Below, one piece after another: positions 1-11,100 of a stretch of DNA of 64,000 bases. The first letter of the stretch is position 1, and each line of letters begins with the position of its first letter. Below the pieces are notes generated by a model. It was not told where the DNA came from and made no database searches. It worked only from the letters and a program-made list of their open reading frames with translations. The position numbers and the translations under genes were made by a program. Origin of the DNA: an uncultured Prolixibacteraceae bacterium (GTDB lineage Bacteria; Bacteroidota; Bacteroidia; Bacteroidales; Prolixibacteraceae); NCBI GenBank assembly GCA_937915865.1, contig CALGIG010000117.1:62001-126000 (forward strand), written 5' to 3'.

Positions 1-392
1 CGGTTTCCAAAAGCATCGCCAACCTGTATCGGATTCCAGCTCCATGGCGACCATGAGGGAGATTGGCCTTCACTTTGCCTGTTAACCGACTTTCCGGCAT
101 AATAGGATTGCTGAATGTAACGTCCTTCGTCGTTAATATTCACAATATTACGATCAGAGCCGGCCAATGACAGGTAACAAATAGCACCGCCACGGGTTAA
201 ATCGAGTTTAAGAGTCAAAACGCTATTGCTGATAACAGGCTTACTGTCAGAAACATGAAGCGGTTCTGGCTGACTCTTCTGGCATTGTCCAAAAAAAGAA
301 ATAAAAAAACATAGGAGTAACGATAAAATATTTTTCCTGCTACACAAAGAACAAAGATATTTGGATGCGTATCCTAATATTATATTTTTCAT
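1..392 (-). CDS. Exported carbohydrate-associated protein, N-terminal part
   Basis: Reading from the ATG at 390-392 toward position 1 gives an open frame of about 130 residues that runs off the window. The N-terminus is basic and then hydrophobic (LSLLLCFFISFFGQC), like a secretion signal, possibly a lipoprotein signal with the Cys near residue 37. The mature part has the stretches RGGAICYLSLAGSD and EGRYIQQSYYAGKS, then a W/P-rich segment (SPSWSPWSWNPIQVGD). I recognise this N-terminus only as a type of Bacteroidota protein seen near polysaccharide loci; I cannot assign an enzyme family. It lies downstream of the two SusC/SusD pairs on the same strand, which fits a role in handling the same glycan. 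The C-terminal part is outside the window. Confidence 0.7.
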   Translation of the reverse strand, partial: MKNIILGYASKYLCSLCSRKNILSLLLCFFISFFGQCQKSQPEPLHVSDSKPVISNSVLTLKLDLTRGGAICYLSLAGSDRNIVNINDEGRYIQQSYYAGKSVNRQSEGQSPSWSPWSWNPIQVGDAFGN

Positions 393-410
393 CTGCTATG
401 AATTTACTTC

Positions 411-460
411 TACTTTGACAAATTAAAGATGGACCTCGATTTTTCGAATGTGTCAAAGTA
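411..460. promoter_or_regulatory. 10-bp perfect inverted repeat upstream of the partial exported-protein gene
   Basis: TACTTTGACA at 411-420 and its exact reverse complement TGTCAAAGTA at 451-460 are separated by 30 bp, 19 bp upstream of the start codon at 392. The arm also resembles a Bacteroidota -7 box with a one-base spacing error. It may be an operator for a dimeric regulator or a pair of half-sites. The function is inferred; only the symmetry is seen. Confidence 0.35.
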
Positions 461-844
461 AAATTACATTAGTATTAAATTTGGCCCTGGATTTAAATCT
501 TCCGATATAGTAAAAATGCGTTAATCTACTGTATTTTTGAAAATCTCCAGCAGGAGCATATCATCATCATCCTTTAAAACACACCTCACATAACGTTATC
601 AATTGATTTTACAGGACGAACAAAGCCTTGTATCTATTTTTAAAAGCTATATGCTACAATAAACTTAATCATAAGCACATTTCTGAATATCATCAACCCA
701 AGATAATGATTAATATCATTTCGCACGGCAGAATAAGAAAATAACCATCCTTGCAGCAAAAAATATTACGAGAACAAGTAAACCATTATTGTAATGATAA
801 CCATTCAACCTGTATTAATTATTTGAATTAGCCATGAATCAACG

Positions 845-884
845 ATTTGAGAAAAGGCAGCCAAATTGGCTGCTCTTCTCAAAT
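845..884 (-). terminator. Hairpin terminator after the susD gene
   Basis: Nested arms ATTTGAGAA/TTCTCAAAT enclose GCAGCCAA/TTGGCTGC. On the minus strand the inner stem is followed by CTTTTCT. It lies 46 bp beyond the stop of the SusD gene, so it probably ends the SusCD transcript and separates it from the next gene. Confidence 0.65.
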
Positions 885-930
885 CATAAAAAGTACTTAT
901 AGTTTACTAACAGGAATAGATAGTTTGGGA

Positions 931-3207
931 TTACCAACCTGGATTCTGCCAACTGGCTCCGGTATAATTATCCATTTTTGATACCTCAGACTGATCGATA
1001 GGATAGATAAGGTATTTGTCTGCATTTGTACCTCTGTCTTTCAGTTTTATCCGGGTGTAAGTGTAGCCGTTATCACTTTTGGTAATTTTCATACCAGTAA
1101 CAAACCCATCAGTCTGACTAAGAGTTTTCCATCGACGAACATCAAAGAAACGATGTTCCTCAAAGGCCAATTCCACCTGACGCTCGTTGCGGTAACGTAG
1201 TTCAAACGCATCTTTTGACAAACCTGCAGGAATAGCCGGCATAGCAACCCGGGCGCGAATGGTATTGACTGCTTCGCGGGCCGACAGTGCACTACCTCCT
1301 ACTTTTGAAGCCACTGCAGCGTCAGGACCAGCCGATTGATAAGCTGCTTCAGCAAAATTCAGGTACAGTTCGCCCAAACGGAAGATCTTCATCAATCCAT
1401 CCTGATCAACATTTAGTCCTGATTTGTAATTATTAAATTTACGCATATAGTAGCCGGTTCTTGTATTGCGGGTTTCCGATACGCGATCAGATATTTCACA
1501 GTTTCCACCAACAAAAGTCTCAACCGGAGTTGGAGCTGCCGGTGGTGTAAAACATTCAATTCGGAAATTACGGATGGTAATTTCATAGCCCGAACCATTG
1601 GTAACGTCAAACCTCAAGAAGTGGTTCTCGGGCTTTGCCCCGCCATTGGCGTTAACCCCAAACCCCCAAGTACTTATAGCCGTACTGAGATCATATTCAA
1701 ATCTTGTCCACTCAGATGCCTGATCAATCTTAATATTTTGACCAGTTTCCACGCCTCCCTGAGGTCCTCCGGCCACGCAGAAGAAAAACTCTGCATCTGT
1801 AATCGATTTGTTGCTTTTGTATTCGAAAGTAATCAATCGCTTTGAACCGGCAGTTAAAGCTCTGGTCAAGGTGGTTGTATGAATCCATGGGTCACTTCCT
1901 GTAGTTTTCAGCGTGACCTCATCTCCATTCGTTGTTGCAGTTACATTATTAACTGTAGTTCCAAAACTTAGCGGGAACAAATCTTTGTCAACTTTGCCGG
2001 TACTGAGTGAACGTGGTGAGTCATTGTAATACACCGACGCATAAAACCGGGGATCTCTACCAACATAAGGATTGGCAGGATCGTAGCCTGATTTAGTATT
2101 CAGTATCGGTTGCAAATGACTGGCATCGGAATAGCCAAGAATAGGCATTTCACCCGTAGCCTGCATTCCGTAAGCATCAACAAGCTCCTGTGACGGACCT
2201 GCCCCTGCCTTTTCTGCACCGTTAGTAATAGGCGTTCCGGCCCATTTCCAAACATTGGTACGCGAAGTTGTGGTTTCAAATATGGTTTCTTTATCAACCG
2301 ACCGGCTAGGATCGGAACGATAAATGAAATAATAGGCATAGGCATTCTGGGCAATATCAGCTTCCGGAGTAATGTCGAACAGTTTAAATCCGTGTAAAAG
2401 ACATTGATCGAGCGCTTCTTTTGTGATTTCAGTTGCTTTTGCCCATGAATATTTACCACTGCCAGTATTCCAGAGTGGACTTGCAGCAAACAGTGCAGCT
2501 TGCGATTTCACAGCATAAGCGAATGCCCGAGTAATGTGGCCTCTTTCATTATCACTTATATTCCAACGGAAACCAATCGTAGGAGTACTGCTTTCAGGCA
2601 GAGCCAAAGCAGCATCACAGTCGGCGAGAATAAAATCAACACATTCGTCAAAAGATGCACGTTTATCGTTTGAGAAGTTGTAGTTAACATCATAAGGTTT
2701 AGAAATGACCGGAACTCCACCATATCGTTTAATTAATTGAAGATAATAAAAGGCACGCAAAGTAAGAACCTCACCGATCCAGCCATTTTTTTCATCCTTA
2801 TCGATGTTTGCAGTAGCCACTTTGGTATCGTTGATACATTCAAGAAAAGTGTTACACTTACGAATGGCCTCAAAATAATATGACCACGGCTCTATGGTCC
2901 CCATCGTAAGAGGATTATTTGTAGGAGATGTACGATTGTTATACCAATCATTAACCAGGCCGCTTACTCCATCACTGGCATCATGTGCCTCATCACAGAA
3001 AGATGCCAAAGGTGTATTCTTATATGCAAAACCAACCTGCGGGATATAACTGCGACATTTATCAAAAAAATTTCGCGTAGTATTGTATTCCTTAAATATA
3101 TCGTTCAGTGTCATGCGCCCATCCGAAGGAAGATCCAAATCAGCACAGGAGCCTAGACCGAACAACGCAGTGACGACTATAAATATTCTGAAAATATAGC
3201 TTTTCAT
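931..3207 (-). CDS. SusD/RagB-family lipoprotein with inserted beta-rich module
   Basis: Outer-membrane, surface-exposed glycan-binding lipoprotein that caps a SusC transporter. A signal peptide ends in a lipobox-like ALFGLGSC, and Cys21 would be lipidated. The body shows SusD helical hallmarks: LTLRAFYYLQLIKRYGGVPV near residue 150, RLGELYLNFAEAA near 610, and the RNERQVELAFEEHRFFDVRRWK block near 675. The protein ends in WQNPGW. At 758 residues it is about 150 longer than its paralogue at 6314-8134. The surplus, roughly residues 410-560, is Thr/Gly-rich and beta-like (TTGSDPWIHT, FEYKS, LRFDVTNGSGYEITIRNFRIE) and resembles DUF4972-type or carbohydrate-binding modules. It lies 11 bp downstream of its SusC partner. 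Confidence 0.93.
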   Translation of the reverse strand: MKSYIFRIFIVVTALFGLGSCADLDLPSDGRMTLNDIFKEYNTTRNFFDKCRSYIPQVGFAYKNTPLASFCDEAHDASDGVSGLVNDWYNNRTSPTNNPLTMGTIEPWSYYFEAIRKCNTFLECINDTKVATANIDKDEKNGWIGEVLTLRAFYYLQLIKRYGGVPVISKPYDVNYNFSNDKRASFDECVDFILADCDAALALPESSTPTIGFRWNISDNERGHITRAFAYAVKSQAALFAASPLWNTGSGKYSWAKATEITKEALDQCLLHGFKLFDITPEADIAQNAYAYYFIYRSDPSRSVDKETIFETTTSRTNVWKWAGTPITNGAEKAGAGPSQELVDAYGMQATGEMPILGYSDASHLQPILNTKSGYDPANPYVGRDPRFYASVYYNDSPRSLSTGKVDKDLFPLSFGTTVNNVTATTNGDEVTLKTTGSDPWIHTTTLTRALTAGSKRLITFEYKSNKSITDAEFFFCVAGGPQGGVETGQNIKIDQASEWTRFEYDLSTAISTWGFGVNANGGAKPENHFLRFDVTNGSGYEITIRNFRIECFTPPAAPTPVETFVGGNCEISDRVSETRNTRTGYYMRKFNNYKSGLNVDQDGLMKIFRLGELYLNFAEAAYQSAGPDAAVASKVGGSALSAREAVNTIRARVAMPAIPAGLSKDAFELRYRNERQVELAFEEHRFFDVRRWKTLSQTDGFVTGMKITKSDNGYTYTRIKLKDRGTNADKYLIYPIDQSEVSKMDNYTGASWQNPGW

Positions 3208-3218
3208 GCTCTAGAAGT

Positions 3219-6200
3219 TTAAAAATTAAAATTAAGACCAATGTTATACACACGATATGGCTGGAAGGTATCCATTTTGCCGATTTCAGGATCGACGTAT
3301 TTGGATCGCATGTTGTCGATTGTAAACAAGTTCTGCACATTGAATGCAACCCGGATTCCTTCTGACCAGATTTTCTTCGAAAGGCTCTCAGGAATATTAT
3401 ATGCTATTTCCAGGTTTCGCAAACGCAAATAAGACCGGTCCATCAGAAAGAAATCATTATTCACATGATTCGTTGATGGAGAAAGCGACAACGCCGGGAA
3501 TGTGATTTTTTCCCCTGCGGCGTATCTTTCAGGCGTCCACGCATTAAGGTGTATATCGTTAAACTGTCCCTGGCTTCCATACTCGTAAGCGCCTACTCCG
3601 CTCAGGAATGAAGAACTATGCCTGACGCCATGTAACAGAAAAGAGAACTCCCATCTTTTCCAGGTTATTCCAGCATTTAAACTATATTCCTGTTCGGGGA
3701 AATAAGAATATCCCAGTGGAGCCTGGTCTTTCGCGTCGATAACATGGTCGTTGTTTAAATCTGTATATTTGAAATCACCAACTCTTGGTTTACCAAACGA
3801 ATAAGTAAGATTCGAGCTTGCTAATTCCTCTGCTGAATTAAACATCCCGTTGCCATTGCTGTAATCAATTTTATAGCCCCACAACTGGCCAACACGATAG
3901 CCTTCAGTTCGGTGCTGATAAGCGTAATCTTCGCCTAAAGAAGATTCATTAATGTTAATGACCTTATTCTTAGCTTGCGAAAAATTGAATTCAGCAAAAG
4001 CTGACAATTCGTTGGTGAAATGTTTGTTAAAACCCAGTGAGAACTCAAATCCTTTGTTCTCCATTTCTCCGTTATTCAGCTTTGGATAATACTCAAGCGG
4101 AATTCCTTGATATTCAGGAATTTTATAGGAGCTATTCACCAACATATTATTCACTCTGTTGGAGAAGTAGTCGAATCCAACCGTAAACATATTCAATAAA
4201 CCAAGGTCAACGCCAACATTTAACTTTTTAATTTTCTCTGCCGATAATTTAGGATTACCACGTTCGAGTTCCGAACCGTCAGAACGAATGTTATCTAAAT
4301 AGAGGAAACGGGAATCACCTATCTGGTCGTTAGCAGTAAGCCCGTACGAGGCTCTGAATTTTAACAAACTAATGAAATCAACTTTGAAGAAGTCTTCCTT
4401 CGAAGCGATCCATGAAGCAGAAATAGCCGGAGTAGCGATGTAACGGTGGTCGGGATGAAATTGTTCCGAACCTGAGTAACCAAGGTCTCCTTTCAAAAAG
4501 TATCGGTCTTTATAGCTATAAAGTAAGCTTAAACCAAAATTCTGTCGCTTATATGGTAAAACTGAATTCGTGCTACCAGTCGTTTCTTTTTCCTGTATAA
4601 GATAATAAGTATGAGCAGAAGCATCAAAACTGTGGTCGCCAAACCGTCGTTTGTATTCCATATTGGCAAATAAGTCGAGGTAGTAAAAGAACACAGAACC
4701 TTTCGTGTAAGCTAAAGGTGTATTTTCCCATGTTTTATACTTTGAAAAATTATCCAGTACTGAGAAATCTTTACCCCGCATTACCCTTTTGAAATCCTGA
4801 AGAGTTTGGGTACTATTTCTCATGTATGTTTGGTAAGCCATAGCTCCGCTCATTGTCAAACCTTTAGTCAGAAAGCTCATATCCAGATTTAATCCTGCCT
4901 GTGCAATTACATTGGTCTCAACAATTTGTGAATAGCCTGAACGATTCAGTAACCCATAAACAGGACTATCAACTCCATCAACAGTAACTACCTGATTACT
5001 TAGGTCCGATTTTCCTTCAATTTCAGGAGACAATGGCCCATACATGGTTGGAGGCAAGTTGAATATCTGGCTGTAAATATCCCAATTCATTTTGCTCCCG
5101 GCTTGTATCTCACGTTTTACACTTCCAGCCAGACGCATAAACCCGGAAACGTAATCATTAAATTTAACATCCATATTGGAGCGGATATTGACAATGTTGA
5201 CATGCGGTTTCGGATTATATTTGCGATCGGGCTCATTGGCAATCTTCATTGGTTCGCCTTGGTTTACCACATTTATTTCGGAGAAATACTTAAACTTCTC
5301 TGATCCCCCGGTAACATTAACACCAACACGTTGCCGCATTACGATGTCTTTGACAAACATATTGTACCAGTTATTATTCGGATAAGCGGGATCGTCCCCG
5401 GCACGGAAATGATCAATTGCTTCCTGGCTGAATTGCGAATATTGACCAAGTCCATCGCGTTCACCAGCCTCATTTCTTAACTCAGCATATCGGGCCGAAT
5501 TAATAAACATTGGCCGTTTAATCATTTGCTGAAATGACTGATCAGCATAGACCTCGACCTTTTTCTTGCCATTATAACCGCGCTTGGTAGTAATAACCAG
5601 GGCCCCATTTGCACCTTGTATCCCATAAATTGCAGTTGCCGATGCATCCTTAAGCACCGATACATTTTCAATTTCTTTAGGTGAAATAAATTCAAAGTAC
5701 TGGGTTGGGCAAACCACACCATCAATTATAACCAGAGGTTTTGATCCATTAACTGTTGAAATACCCCGAATTGCTTTATTGGTATTTTGGTAGCCAAAGA
5801 AGGTAAGTTCTGACAGGGCAGATACCATAGTTAAACCCGACAGACGCCCGGCCAATGTTTCAGAAAGAATATTTTTAGGGCTCTTATCCAAAACAGCACC
5901 ACTTACAGAGGAAACAGCGCCGGTCAATGACTCACGTGTATATGAGTCGTATCCCATGTTTACAGATCCTCCCATTTTATGGCTGTCAAAATTCAACTTA
6001 ATTTTTTCTGATTTATTCAGTTGATCAACTGGAATCTGCATGTTTTGATATCCATTTGCAGAAACAGTAACAAAGGAGCTGCCATCGTTCACCAACAAAT
6101 TATAGCTACCATCTTTAGGCGTAACAAACTGGTCATTTCCAAACTCAGACACGATCAATGCGCCTTCTATGGGTTGTCCATATTCGTTAATGATAAGGTT

Positions 6201-6296
6201 TTCATTAGCCGAATTTACTTGTGCATAAAGATCGCCAAACATCAACAAGTATACTATGCTGATCGCTATATATTTGATATACTTCTTAATAGTCAT
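3219..6296 (-). CDS. SusC/RagA-family TonB-dependent transporter (no STN domain)
   Basis: Outer-membrane beta-barrel that imports oligosaccharides with its SusD lid, powered by TonB. I start it at the ATG ending at 6296 (MTIKKYIKYIAISIVYLLMF), which gives a proper signal peptide and a 17-bp gap; a longer frame would overlap the upstream susD stop. After the signal comes a short degenerate carboxypeptidase-regulatory-like beta domain (GQPIEGALIVSEFG), then the plug (LAGRLSGLTM, KAIRGISTVNG, PLVIIDGVV, VLKDASATAIYGIQGANGAL) and the barrel, ending in VYNIGLNFNF with the terminal aromatic residue. Unlike the SusC at 8154-11597 it has no STN signalling domain, so it probably does not signal to FecR itself. 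Confidence 0.93.
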   Translation of the reverse strand: MTIKKYIKYIAISIVYLLMFGDLYAQVNSANENLIINEYGQPIEGALIVSEFGNDQFVTPKDGSYNLLVNDGSSFVTVSANGYQNMQIPVDQLNKSEKIKLNFDSHKMGGSVNMGYDSYTRESLTGAVSSVSGAVLDKSPKNILSETLAGRLSGLTMVSALSELTFFGYQNTNKAIRGISTVNGSKPLVIIDGVVCPTQYFEFISPKEIENVSVLKDASATAIYGIQGANGALVITTKRGYNGKKKVEVYADQSFQQMIKRPMFINSARYAELRNEAGERDGLGQYSQFSQEAIDHFRAGDDPAYPNNNWYNMFVKDIVMRQRVGVNVTGGSEKFKYFSEINVVNQGEPMKIANEPDRKYNPKPHVNIVNIRSNMDVKFNDYVSGFMRLAGSVKREIQAGSKMNWDIYSQIFNLPPTMYGPLSPEIEGKSDLSNQVVTVDGVDSPVYGLLNRSGYSQIVETNVIAQAGLNLDMSFLTKGLTMSGAMAYQTYMRNSTQTLQDFKRVMRGKDFSVLDNFSKYKTWENTPLAYTKGSVFFYYLDLFANMEYKRRFGDHSFDASAHTYYLIQEKETTGSTNSVLPYKRQNFGLSLLYSYKDRYFLKGDLGYSGSEQFHPDHRYIATPAISASWIASKEDFFKVDFISLLKFRASYGLTANDQIGDSRFLYLDNIRSDGSELERGNPKLSAEKIKKLNVGVDLGLLNMFTVGFDYFSNRVNNMLVNSSYKIPEYQGIPLEYYPKLNNGEMENKGFEFSLGFNKHFTNELSAFAEFNFSQAKNKVININESSLGEDYAYQHRTEGYRVGQLWGYKIDYSNGNGMFNSAEELASSNLTYSFGKPRVGDFKYTDLNNDHVIDAKDQAPLGYSYFPEQEYSLNAGITWKRWEFSFLLHGVRHSSSFLSGVGAYEYGSQGQFNDIHLNAWTPERYAAGEKITFPALSLSPSTNHVNNDFFLMDRSYLRLRNLEIAYNIPESLSKKIWSEGIRVAFNVQNLFTIDNMRSKYVDPEIGKMDTFQPYRVYNIGLNFNF

Positions 6297-6313
6297 AATT
6301 TTATTTTTTAAAT

Positions 6314-8134
6314 TTACCAACCTGGATTTTGCCATTTTTGACCAGTAACCGATTCAAGAAGTGATGCTTCAGAAAGTGGGAGCGGAAGCAATAAGTCTCT
6401 GCTTTGCCATCCACCGCGCGCATTTCCTGAAATATTACGACGAGAATACGAAAGGCTACCGTCGGCGTTTTTAGTGATAACCATTGCCGTTAACCATTTG
6501 CAGGTTTCACTCAAATTTCCATCCGATTTTTGCCAACGACGAAGATCAAAATAGCGGTTTTCTTCCCAGGCTAATTCCACCCGGCGTTCATTATGGATAC
6601 GGAGGATAAGCTCATCCGATGATAAACTGGCTGACAATGCCGGCATTCCTGATCTGGCACGCACTTCATTTGCAGCAGCCCTTGCTTCGTCGGCGTGACC
6701 AGCATTTGCTGCCGTTTCGGCCAAATTAAGCAAGGTTTCGCCCAGACGATAGAATTTCCAGTTGGAATTATTTATCTGGTTTGTACCGCAAGCCCCTGGT
6801 GTCACCATTTTGCTGTGATAATAACCTGTTCGTGAGAAACTGCGGTTGGTCACATCAAAGCTGGGCGCATGGGCCCCTCCTGTATAGGTTTGTACAGTCA
6901 CATCCTTATTGTCCCACAAAATGTGGCTCCCATTATGCAACACTGTCTGATCGAAACGTGGATCGCGATTAGCATACGGGTCGTTTGGATTGTACAAAGT
7001 ATTGGCTTTGTTATAATTCGGCGTAAGATGTTTTTCATCCAAATAGGGCTTTGTAAGATCGAGAACAGGTTGTCCGTTAATGGTTTCAAATGCATCTACC
7101 AGTTCCTGAGTTGGACAAGTTCCACATTTATAGGTATTTGCCATATTACTACCAATATAACCAATATGCCAGACGAAAACACTTCCGGTTCTTGTTTGAA
7201 AGATCGTTTCCTTATCACGTGGCGACCCTGAATAATCAGCATTTTGATCAACAAGTTGACGGAAAGCAGCGGCAGGTCCAGTCCCAAAAACATTTGGCTG
7301 AGTACAAGTAGCGAAAAGCGCATATCCATTTGCCTTTAATTGTTGAACGCATTCCTTCGTTATTTGATAGGCTTCTTCCCAATAATTTTTGCCTTCGTTA
7401 TGAAGCGGACTTGCAGCAAACAACATAGCTTCTGATTTAAGAGCGCAGGCCAAAGCTTTGGTAGCTCGTCCTCCATTCCCATCAGTATCAATTCGCCAGG
7501 GTAAGGTTGGCTCGGCCAATGCTGCGTCGCAATCAGCTGCAATCTGCTTTGCAACATCATATACCGATTGCCGTTTCATTACAGAAAAATCGGTATCAAA
7601 CGGAACAGTCGAGCTCAATACCGGTAGTTTACCGAACCACTTTACAAGTTCCATATAGAAAAACGCACGCATGACATGAGCTTCTGCTTTAAATCGTCCA
7701 CGATTTGCCTCATCATTCATAGCTGCCTTGTCTGCCAATTCGAGGAACTGGGAACACAAGCGGATTTGTTGCCAGTAGCGGTCCCAATAGGCATTATTGT
7801 TAGCTCCATGACCATCAGAAAAATCGCGCATCGGATGATAGCTTGCAGAAGTATTGTCTTTATAATATTGATCAACCAACTGGCCAGCGCCATCTTCTGA
7901 CGACCAGCCATCGTCGCTACACGCTACAACTGCCGGATCAAAGAAGAAATAAACATATCCTTTTCTCGGGATATTTGAATAAATTGTATTTACCAAAGCT
8001 TCTACTTTGTCTGGATCAGACAATACTTCATCCATTTGCATATTGCCATCAGGAGCTTTGTCGAGTGCATCATCGGAACAGCTGTTTAATTGAAAAAATA
8101 TAAACAACAGAAATATATATTTAAGATGTTTCAT
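6314..8134 (-). CDS. SusD/RagB-family lipoprotein
   Basis: Second glycan-binding lid lipoprotein (606 residues, the usual length). Signal peptide and lipobox-like FFQLNSC, with the lipidated Cys at about residue 19, followed by the acidic SDDALDKAPDG stretch typical of surface-exposed Bacteroidota lipoproteins. SusD landmarks: EAHVMRAFFYMELVKWFGKL near 150, RLGETLLNLAETAANAG near 465, HNERRVELAWEENRYFDLRRWQ near 510, and the C-terminus WQNPGW shared with the other SusD. It sits 19 bp after the STN-type SusC stop-to-start, so it pairs with that transporter. The ligand cannot be told from sequence. Confidence 0.95.
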   Translation of the reverse strand: MKHLKYIFLLFIFFQLNSCSDDALDKAPDGNMQMDEVLSDPDKVEALVNTIYSNIPRKGYVYFFFDPAVVACSDDGWSSEDGAGQLVDQYYKDNTSASYHPMRDFSDGHGANNNAYWDRYWQQIRLCSQFLELADKAAMNDEANRGRFKAEAHVMRAFFYMELVKWFGKLPVLSSTVPFDTDFSVMKRQSVYDVAKQIAADCDAALAEPTLPWRIDTDGNGGRATKALACALKSEAMLFAASPLHNEGKNYWEEAYQITKECVQQLKANGYALFATCTQPNVFGTGPAAAFRQLVDQNADYSGSPRDKETIFQTRTGSVFVWHIGYIGSNMANTYKCGTCPTQELVDAFETINGQPVLDLTKPYLDEKHLTPNYNKANTLYNPNDPYANRDPRFDQTVLHNGSHILWDNKDVTVQTYTGGAHAPSFDVTNRSFSRTGYYHSKMVTPGACGTNQINNSNWKFYRLGETLLNLAETAANAGHADEARAAANEVRARSGMPALSASLSSDELILRIHNERRVELAWEENRYFDLRRWQKSDGNLSETCKWLTAMVITKNADGSLSYSRRNISGNARGGWQSRDLLLPLPLSEASLLESVTGQKWQNPGW

Positions 8135-8153
8135 TTTATTTCAGATTTTAAGA

Positions 8154-11100
8154 TTAGAAGGTCAGATTAACCCCAACAGTAACCATTTTTGTCAAAGGAT
8201 ATTTTAATGATTCATCCTGCTCCGGATCTATGGTGTTAACAGGTAACTTGTCCCATGTAAACAAGTTGTTTCCATTGGTATATACACGCACATTCTCAAT
8301 TCCGACTGGTTTTAAAATACTCTTAGGAATATTGTACCCTATTTCAAGGTTTTTCAATCGTAAAAATGAACGGTCCATAATGAAGAAATTGTTGGCTTTC
8401 TGACTTGTGCCAGCTGCCATTCCCAATGCTGGATATTGAATTTTTTCATTGTTGGCATAGCGTTCAGGTGTCCAGGCATTGAAGTGCCATTTGCTAAAGA
8501 AACCAACCAACCCAAATTCGGTCACTCCCCATCCATTGTAATTTACACTACTCCGCGCAATGCCCGAGAAAACAAATGCAAAATCGAAGTTTTTGTATCT
8601 CAGATTGCCAGATAACCCGTAGGTGATGCGCGGAACCGTTGGATACCCCATTGGAACGAGATCACGATCATTGATTTTTCCATCTTTATTGACATCAATA
8701 TATTTAAAATCACCTAAACGAGGCGTACCTCCTACTTCATAAGCAGGTAGATTAGCTAATTCGTCTGCCGTATTGATATACCCGTTACCATTACTATAAT
8801 CTATCTGATATCCCCACTTCTGACCAATACTATATCCAGTCTGACGGTATTGATATGCATAATCTTCACCATATTTAACTTCGTCGCTAAACTTGACAGT
8901 ATTTTTATTGTAGGTAAAATTGCCTCTCAGATTAAACGACAATTCATTGTTTATAATCTTTTGATAGCCAAGTTCTGCTTCGTAACCATGGTTATCGACA
9001 ATCCCGATGTTGACTTTAGGAATATTGCTGAGTGACACACCCTGTAGTACAGGAATCGTACTCCTGCTTATCAGAATCTGATCACGATGTTCATTGAAAA
9101 CATCGACAGTTAGCGACAAACTATTGAATAATTTCAAGTCGACTCCAATATTTTTCTTTTCTGATTTTTCCCACTGGAGAGATTCATTACCCATTCTTCC
9201 CTGAACAACTTTTTTTCCTAAACCCAATCCGGGAATTTCGCCAGCATCCATGTTAATAAAACTCTGATAAAGAAACCTGCTGTCACCTAACTTATCATTC
9301 CCGGATATCCCGTAGGATGCCCTCAGCTTAAAATAAGTAAGTACCGGATTGTCTTTAAGAAAACCTTCATTGCTGGCAACCCAACCTAAAGAAAAAGCCG
9401 GGAATGCACCGAAACGATTTTTGGGGGCAAATTGCTCCGAACCGTTATAGCCAAAATTTATTTCTCCCAGATAACGATTGTCATAATCATAAGTTAAGCG
9501 GCCAACATAACCTATCACATTGTAAGGTAAGTCTGCAGCCCATTTATCCCAATTATCACGCTGATAAAGGAACATTCCTGTAACGTTGTGACGCCCGAAC
9601 TTTCTGGCATAATTTAAAGACAGCTGGTAATTCATGAAATAATAAGTACTCATGCTTTTTGATAATCTAATAGCCTTATCCTGATTATCACGAATAACTG
9701 TATATTTAGAGGTCTGGCTTTCATCTCGAGCTACCGAAAATGCATAGGTATTTAGAGACCGGACACCTTGTCTTACGGTTGATGCATTACTATCGAAAGC
9801 TACAAGCCCTTTAGCACTTAATCCTTTCGTTATAAAATCCAATCCCCAATCAAGCACTAATGATGAATTAAGTACGGTTGAATATTCCTGGCGATAACCA
9901 CGGCGGTTAATTTCTCCATAAGTATTACGGTCTTGTCCCGATTGTGCAACAATTTCATTTTCGGGAACTCCATATCCGGCAACAGTTGTCGGTCCCGGAT
10001 CCGTTGGCGGTGTTCCCCAGGTATAAGCGATCATATTGGTCACCATTGAATTCATGTCGCCATTAAACAAATCAACCGTTTGTGGTGAATTCGTCTGTTG
10101 AAGGTATGTAGCTAAGTTTAAAGAGGCTTTCAGGTTTGCTGCAATTTTATAGTCGATATTGCCCCTGAAATTATAACGATCCATTTTGTAACTTGGATCA
10201 TAGCCCAGAAAGCTTTCAGGTTCAGTCTTGAAATTTCCACCCTGTCCGATATAACCGGCATTAAGAAAATAAGTAAACCCTTTCCCTCCGCCGTTAAAAT
10301 TCGCATTAACCCTGGTTTGTGGGGCCCAATCGCGGAAATAATCATGATATACATCCCGATCAGGATAAAAAACCCGGTCTTCGCCACTTCTGTATTTGTC
10401 AATCATATACTGAGTAAAGGGCAATTCTGAATCTTTAGCGTTTGGATTGCTGTTACGAAACGCCTGGTTACGCAGCTCCGCAAAATCCCAGGAGTGTATA
10501 CGGTCATTGTGAGCCAAAAATTGCTGAAAACTTTTATCTACAGTAATGTTCAACTCGGATTTGCCTTCATCTCCGCGGCGGGTAGTGATAATAATAACAC
10601 CATTGGCGCCACGTACACCGAACACAGCAGTGGCAGAGGCATCTTTAAGTATCGAAATAGAGGCAACCTCGTTAGGATCAAGTTTATCTATACCTGTCCG
10701 GGGAACCCCGTCAATTAAAATAAGCGGAGATGAGTTATTGAGAGTACTTACTCCACGAAGATAAAGATTTGCAACATCGGCTCCAGGCTGTCCGGACGTT
10801 TGCATAACAGTCAAACCGGGTAATTGACCAGCCAAAGCAGTAGAAAGATTAGGAGTTGAGCTTCGCCTCAGTTCTTTTGTGCTCACTGTTGAAATAGCTG
10901 CAGTTACCGACTCTTTCTTTTGAATACCATAACCTACAGCCACGACTTCTTCCAAACTGACAGTTTCTTCTTCCATAACTACAGTGAAATCAGTTCTAGT
11001 GCCAATCTGAATTTCCTGCGTTTTCATTCCCACAAATGAAAAAACCAATACCTTGGCCTCACCGGAGTAACCAAGTTTAAAACTCCCGTTAGCATCAGTA

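Larger units (their letters stand above)
393..930. other. Intergenic region between susD and the partial gene
   Basis: This 538-base AT-rich gap has no convincing reading frame. It holds a 10-bp perfect inverted repeat near the start of the partial gene (411-460) and a strong hairpin after the susD gene (845-884). I see nothing else in it that I can support. Confidence 0.6.

Noticed and set aside
2100..2489. 129-residue minus-strand frame inside the SusD gene
   Set aside because: Overlaps the SusD gene in another frame with unnatural composition.
6297..6335. Upstream extension of the STN-less SusC
   Set aside because: It would overlap the preceding susD stop and put a non-signal sequence ahead of a clear signal peptide; start at 6296 preferred.
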